Shown here: positions 24,401-26,658 of the stretch, in pieces
Layout of the letters: each line of letters opens with the position of its first letter
Position numbering within the stretch: the first letter of the stretch is position 1
Source: CAZYMF01 sp964648215
GTDB lineage: Bacteria; Desulfobacterota; Binatia; HRBIN30; JACQVA1
Length of the DNA stretch: 26,658 bases
NCBI GenBank assembly: GCA_964648215.1
Contig: CAZYMF010000048.1
Location: 1-26,658, forward strand
Direction of reading: 5' to 3'
Notes under the pieces: model-generated
What the model was told of the DNA's origin: nothing
The model's database searches: none
Seen by the model: the letters and a program-made list of their open reading frames with translations, nothing else
Program-made: the position numbers and the translations under genes

Positions 24401-26556
24401 TCGCCGAGGAGAACGACTGGAATTTCTTCGGTTCGACCATCACGGGGTCGTCCCAGACCGGCTTTCAGATTCAGCACGGCGGCCAGGTGTTGCACGCCTT
24501 CGCGGGCAGCAGCGACTACTCGCGCGGCTTCGGTGATCTCGCCGACGGCAGCGGCGCGGGGATGAGCGCCGCGATGCGCGACTTCGACGCCTTCTTCCCG
24601 ACGGGGATCGAGATGAACAGCGCCGGCGAAGTCGCGGTAGAGCTGTTCTCCAAGCACAACAGTCCGAGCCTGCCCCTGATCTTCAACTTCGGCTCGCATG
24701 CGACGCGGGACGTGGTCTTCGACTTCCACGCCGCCGCAGCGGACGCCACGCTGACGTACTACCGGGCGCAGTACCCCCTGTTCGGTCGCGCGTCATACGA
24801 GCAATACCGGGTCACCGGTGCCTTCCTCGGTCGCACCATGCTCGTGGGGCAGTCGGAGATTGCCGCCTACCACGACGCCAACGTGATCAACGGCCAGAAC
24901 CAGTGGGCGGTCGCGAACCAACCGGACTACGGCTACTCGCGGTACACGCTGCCGAACCAGCAGATCGTCCGCATGCGTTCGTACCGTTGGGACGAGGGGG
25001 GAAGGCAGACGAACAACGACGAGACGGTGGCCAAAGCCCTGCAGTTCCTCTCGACCGGCTACGGCGGCCAGTTTCAGACGGACTACAACTTCGTCCACTT
25101 CATCGCCGACCAGGCGATCCGACACTCCGATCGAGAGGACGGTGCGACGTGGAGCGCCAACCCGTGGGACAACGTGACGGGCCCGGCGGGAATCACCCTG
25201 GTCGGCAGCAGCTCCAGCCAGTTCGAGCTCGACATGGAGCACGAGAACGTGCTCGGCGTGCCGCTGTTCTACTACCTCACCGGCGATGAGAACATCAAAG
25301 AATCTCTCGTCGATCACGGGGAGTGGCTTCTCGAGCACGCGCCCTGGTCGAGCGGAGCCTGCGGATTCACCGGCACGGCGGACCGGGGGATCTCCCAGCG
25401 CGCCAAGTGGTTCTCGGTGCTGTGGCAGTTCACCGGCGACAGTCGCTACNNNNNNNNNNTCGCGCAGGTGAGCGCCATGGTCGACAGCTACCTGTGCTCG
25501 ATGAAGGATCTGGAGGACGGCACGCACGGCACCAACGGACAAGACCTCAAGCGCGGCTACTGGTGGAACGGTAGCCCCGCCGTCGTCGGCCCGCGAACGA
25601 TGAACCTCGGACCGATCGACGTCATTCGCTCGGAGAGTTTGTATCAGCTCATGCGCGCGCTGCCCGAGGCGGATCCGCGCAAGCGAGAGCTGCGCGACCG
25701 GCTGCTCGGGACCGCTTACTTCGAAGCGCGGGAGGCATACTTCGACAACGCGGGGAGCCCGTGCCACGGTTTCGACTCCCCGGGGACGCCGGGAATGTAC
25801 CAGCTCGATCAGGCTCCCAACGAAGGCACGCGCGCCTACTACGATCTGTTCGACTACACGTTGCTGCTCGCCTACGGCTACGAGCAGACGGCCGACCCAT
25901 TGTTCTTGAACGTTGGACGGCGCGTGGTCGGGGCCATGGGAACGATCGACGGACCGGTTTGCGGATCGGTGCAGAACGTCAGCCAGGGGTACCTTAGCTA
26001 CTCGAGCTGGCCGGCGCAGATGTTCATTTGGCTCGACACCCACCGGGGCGACTTCGGGGCGGCGTTCTTGAACGACGATCCCGGTAGCTTCGGTGGCTTG
26101 ACGGTTGTGAACAACGGCGGCGGCTCGTACACGCTGAGCTGGCCCGTTCCCACGGGGACGTCAGCTTACCAGATCAAGTACGGCCCGCAGATCATGGTGC
26201 CGAACCTGAACTTCGATCGAAACGGCCGCGGGTATCAGTACGACCCGGCGAAGTACGACAACTTCTGGGCCGGTAACGGCGGCGCGTCCTGTAGCGTTGA
26301 CTCGCCGAACGCCGGGGATACGTGTGGCTCCGACGCCGAGTGTGGCGCGGGCGGCGTCTGTATCCCTGGGGTCAGCGATCAGCCGCGAAACCTGGGGACG
26401 GCGCCGATGCCACAAGCCGCGGGAACGACGCAGACCTACACAGTGACCGGCCTCGACGCGTCGCAGAACTATCATTTCGCTCTGCGCGCGTACACGACGG
26501 GGCCGGCCGCCCCCCCGCCGACACCGCGGCGGCCCGACGCCCCCACGCTGTTGTAG
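21430..26556 (+). CDS. Large secreted modular protein: kelch-like propeller, LamG, YetA/PcRGLX-lyase-like catalytic region, fibronectin-like tail
   Basis: This protein has about 1708 residues. The N-terminus has a twin-arginine-like motif ERRIFLQ (residues 12-18) and a hydrophobic stretch ending near ALGQA. Residues about 40-440 are a kelch-like propeller paralogous to the preceding gene, with the same cysteine cluster (C120, C124-C126, C130, C136). Residues 457-660 are a LamG-like jelly roll (GGYWPLDEGSGTTAHDLSGN to GALDDVRIYNGALSP). A Pro/Thr linker follows (665-684). Residues from about 695 resemble the RIFT-barrel N-domain of YetA/PcRGLX proteins (VTFGIPL, QFRVLKRYSDNNIQWVLVDV), and about 1080-1540 look like the helical toroid (LDMEHENVLGVPLFYYLTGD). 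A fibronectin-III-like tail with a Cys insert ends the protein. PcRGLX is an exo-rhamnogalacturonan lyase, so polysaccharide cleavage is a reasonable inference. ATG 21430 is preferred to TTG 21427 because AGGGAG sits directly before the TTG. A 10-N gap interrupts codons near 1341-1344 without breaking the frame. Confidence 0.7.
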   Translation: MEHVSGCTQRGERRIFLQQVLRNVVLLAALAPATVALGQANTWVKLPPSAVSTRYYSQFYTNCGVSTSLSHAVPREFSGVVYGNGRLFYFGGGHSGHQGNDVELYDIGTNTWTQQYQPECLPACCCQGACDPANGCANQPPYCTGGAPSCLPGPCRIIGGSGSYVPSPLDRPYVEHVFRDEAYNPARGKFLLVHTSGTWEFDPANATWTRLTVNRPSSQDIQTKHVSYDPTVGMLCFATAPYSGPPAVYVFDYAAKTWNLLGDMPQQIVNDNNGEFYCAYDSKRQRHLCSHIGTSAKSFWLFNATAGTAPSGGTWTQLTNVPAELLSWPDAYHGVASLDYDRGNDVYLVGARRPTDNTFQLWTYAPGSNTWQSVSAAGGPPAGAAVGDWGVLNYDPQTARFYLVNVGDGGASGTSNIAESGIEMWTFSLDLASLPPAPTATNGAPVGATPTVPATSLGGYWPLDEGSGTTAHDLSGNGNDGTVNGLTWVPGQAGGALSGNGGAGQEVDIPDSPSLAASNGVSVVAWVRTSTPQSGIGGVTRGPRDAQDYDYMLYFSGGVAFFVKNGSGVADSVGASAVYADGRWHQYAGTYDGQTLKLYVDGAVAASKTTAIGLPVQGAPGDVLRLLQGWSGNLNGALDDVRIYNGALSPTQVQDLFTQGGGVIPTPTVTATPTPTLTPTATPTLAGSPTALAIPLTIQELLPADDNGGAAPNDVAGHDRTQEPVTFGIPLRDADNINDPALLAVRSRSSGAMVPAQFRVLKRYSDNNIQWVLVDVQATVAANAVNDDLELVTGNNPATGVLATDDGSTITIDTGAARFTVRKAKQNVIDSVVVDGVPLVAAGHGHGIVFKDAASGAIFESANDEASTAVVAENGPLKAVIKEQGRLREPGGTAEMGYTLRLTFYANKAFVKAQVSIENAFRDDVTRKAIGYVEVRVPLSLGSGKVFTLATKTSTVSGLLGANDDAFLFQGTTSHKFTSTAVGDPNFRSPFAEENDWNFFGSTITGSSQTGFQIQHGGQVLHAFAGSSDYSRGFGDLADGSGAGMSAAMRDFDAFFPTGIEMNSAGEVAVELFSKHNSPSLPLIFNFGSHATRDVVFDFHAAAADATLTYYRAQYPLFGRASYEQYRVTGAFLGRTMLVGQSEIAAYHDANVINGQNQWAVANQPDYGYSRYTLPNQQIVRMRSYRWDEGGRQTNNDETVAKALQFLSTGYGGQFQTDYNFVHFIADQAIRHSDREDGATWSANPWDNVTGPAGITLVGSSSSQFELDMEHENVLGVPLFYYLTGDENIKESLVDHGEWLLEHAPWSSGACGFTGTADRGISQRAKWFSVLWQFTGDSRYXXXXAQVSAMVDSYLCSMKDLEDGTHGTNGQDLKRGYWWNGSPAVVGPRTMNLGPIDVIRSESLYQLMRALPEADPRKRELRDRLLGTAYFEAREAYFDNAGSPCHGFDSPGTPGMYQLDQAPNEGTRAYYDLFDYTLLLAYGYEQTADPLFLNVGRRVVGAMGTIDGPVCGSVQNVSQGYLSYSSWPAQMFIWLDTHRGDFGAAFLNDDPGSFGGLTVVNNGGGSYTLSWPVPTGTSAYQIKYGPQIMVPNLNFDRNGRGYQYDPAKYDNFWAGNGGASCSVDSPNAGDTCGSDAECGAGGVCIPGVSDQPRNLGTAPMPQAAGTTQTYTVTGLDASQNYHFALRAYTTGPAAPPPTPRRPDAPTLL
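23422..23481 (+). repeat. Pro/Thr-rich linker repeat within the large modular gene
   Basis: Twenty codons encode alternating Pro and Thr with a few Val, Ala and Leu (residues 665-684). It is a low-complexity hinge between the LamG domain and the lyase-like region. Linkers of this kind are common in extracellular multi-domain carbohydrate-active proteins and keep domains apart while resisting proteases; they may be O-glycosylated. Confidence 0.8.
25450..25459. other. Short assembly gap of 10 Ns inside the large modular gene
   Basis: Ten Ns fall within the helical, lyase-like region, directly after the codons for GDSRY. The reading frame is the same on both sides with this length, so the true gap is probably 10 bases or another length equal to 1 modulo 3. 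The gene should be treated as intact but with about four unknown residues. Confidence 0.9.
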
Positions 26557-26557
26557 C

Positions 26558-26580
26558 GCTCGACGCCGCCGGGCGCGAGC
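26558..26580 (+). terminator. Hairpin directly after the last gene (candidate terminator)
   Basis: GCTCG (26558-26562) pairs with CGAGC (26576-26580), and after one bulged A, CGCC (26564-26567) pairs with GGCG (26572-26575) around a four-base loop. The hairpin starts one base after the TAG stop at 26554-26556. The following bases (CTCGTTCCGCTCTCC) are pyrimidine-rich but not a true T-run, so termination is plausible but unproven. The rest of the window to 26658 shows no gene. Confidence 0.45.
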
Positions 26581-26658
26581 CTCGTTCCGCTCTCCGCACG
26601 GCGACTCACGAAGCCTGTCTCGGCTTGCGTTCACCGTCGGCAGCGCGGGTGACCAAGG

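Noticed and set aside
19196..26556. PEP-CTERM sorting signals on the kelch-like proteins
   Set aside because: The C-termini (ending TTAAAGPSP and RRPDAPTLL) have no PEP motif, no membrane helix and no basic tail.

Overview
This is a high-GC, densely packed stretch with every convincing gene on the plus strand. It looks like part of a draft or metagenome-assembled genome, because it contains two 100-N scaffold gaps (10425-10524, 12627-12726) and one 10-N gap (25450-25459). The organism cannot be named from sequence alone. Codon bias, an exosortase-A-type exopolysaccharide (EPS) gene set, and secreted proteins with a dockerin-like Asp-rich loop, Pro/Thr linkers and short Cys-rich inserts fit a Gram-negative deltaproteobacterium-like lineage such as Candidatus Binatia. 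That placement is inference.

Layout: the left edge holds the 3' end of an S23-type four-helix-bundle gene, followed by a short spacer with five GTTAC motifs. From 339 to 19140 runs one long, apparently operonic polysaccharide locus. In order it holds a CelD/FemAB-like acyltransferase, a CE4 polysaccharide deacetylase, a glutamine-dependent amidotransferase, two GT4 glycosyltransferases, an exosortase-A-associated O-antigen-ligase-like protein, an ABC-2 permease (Wzm type), its ATPase (Wzt type, cut by gap 1), a methyltransferase fragment, a second methyltransferase, a GT4 split by gap 2, another GT4, a GT39-type membrane glycosyltransferase and three more GT4 enzymes. Many genes overlap by ATGA or TGATG, which implies translational coupling.

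Three proteins (amidotransferase, O-ligase-like protein, last GT4) resemble families that accompany exosortase A / PEP-CTERM systems. No exosortase and no PEP-CTERM substrate is visible in the window. The set is coherent for building, decorating (methyl, acyl or amide groups, deacetylation) and exporting a complex surface polysaccharide.

From 19196 to 26556 lie two secreted modular paralogues. The first (691 aa) is a kelch-like propeller plus a dockerin-like loop plus a C-terminal beta-sandwich-like module. The second (1708 aa) shares the propeller but adds a LamG domain, a region resembling the RIFT-barrel and alpha/alpha-toroid architecture of YetA/PcRGLX polysaccharide lyases, and a fibronectin-like tail with a Cys-rich insert. 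Both propellers carry the same unusual cysteine cluster. Their position directly after the EPS operon suggests, without proving, that they bind or trim the exported glycan.
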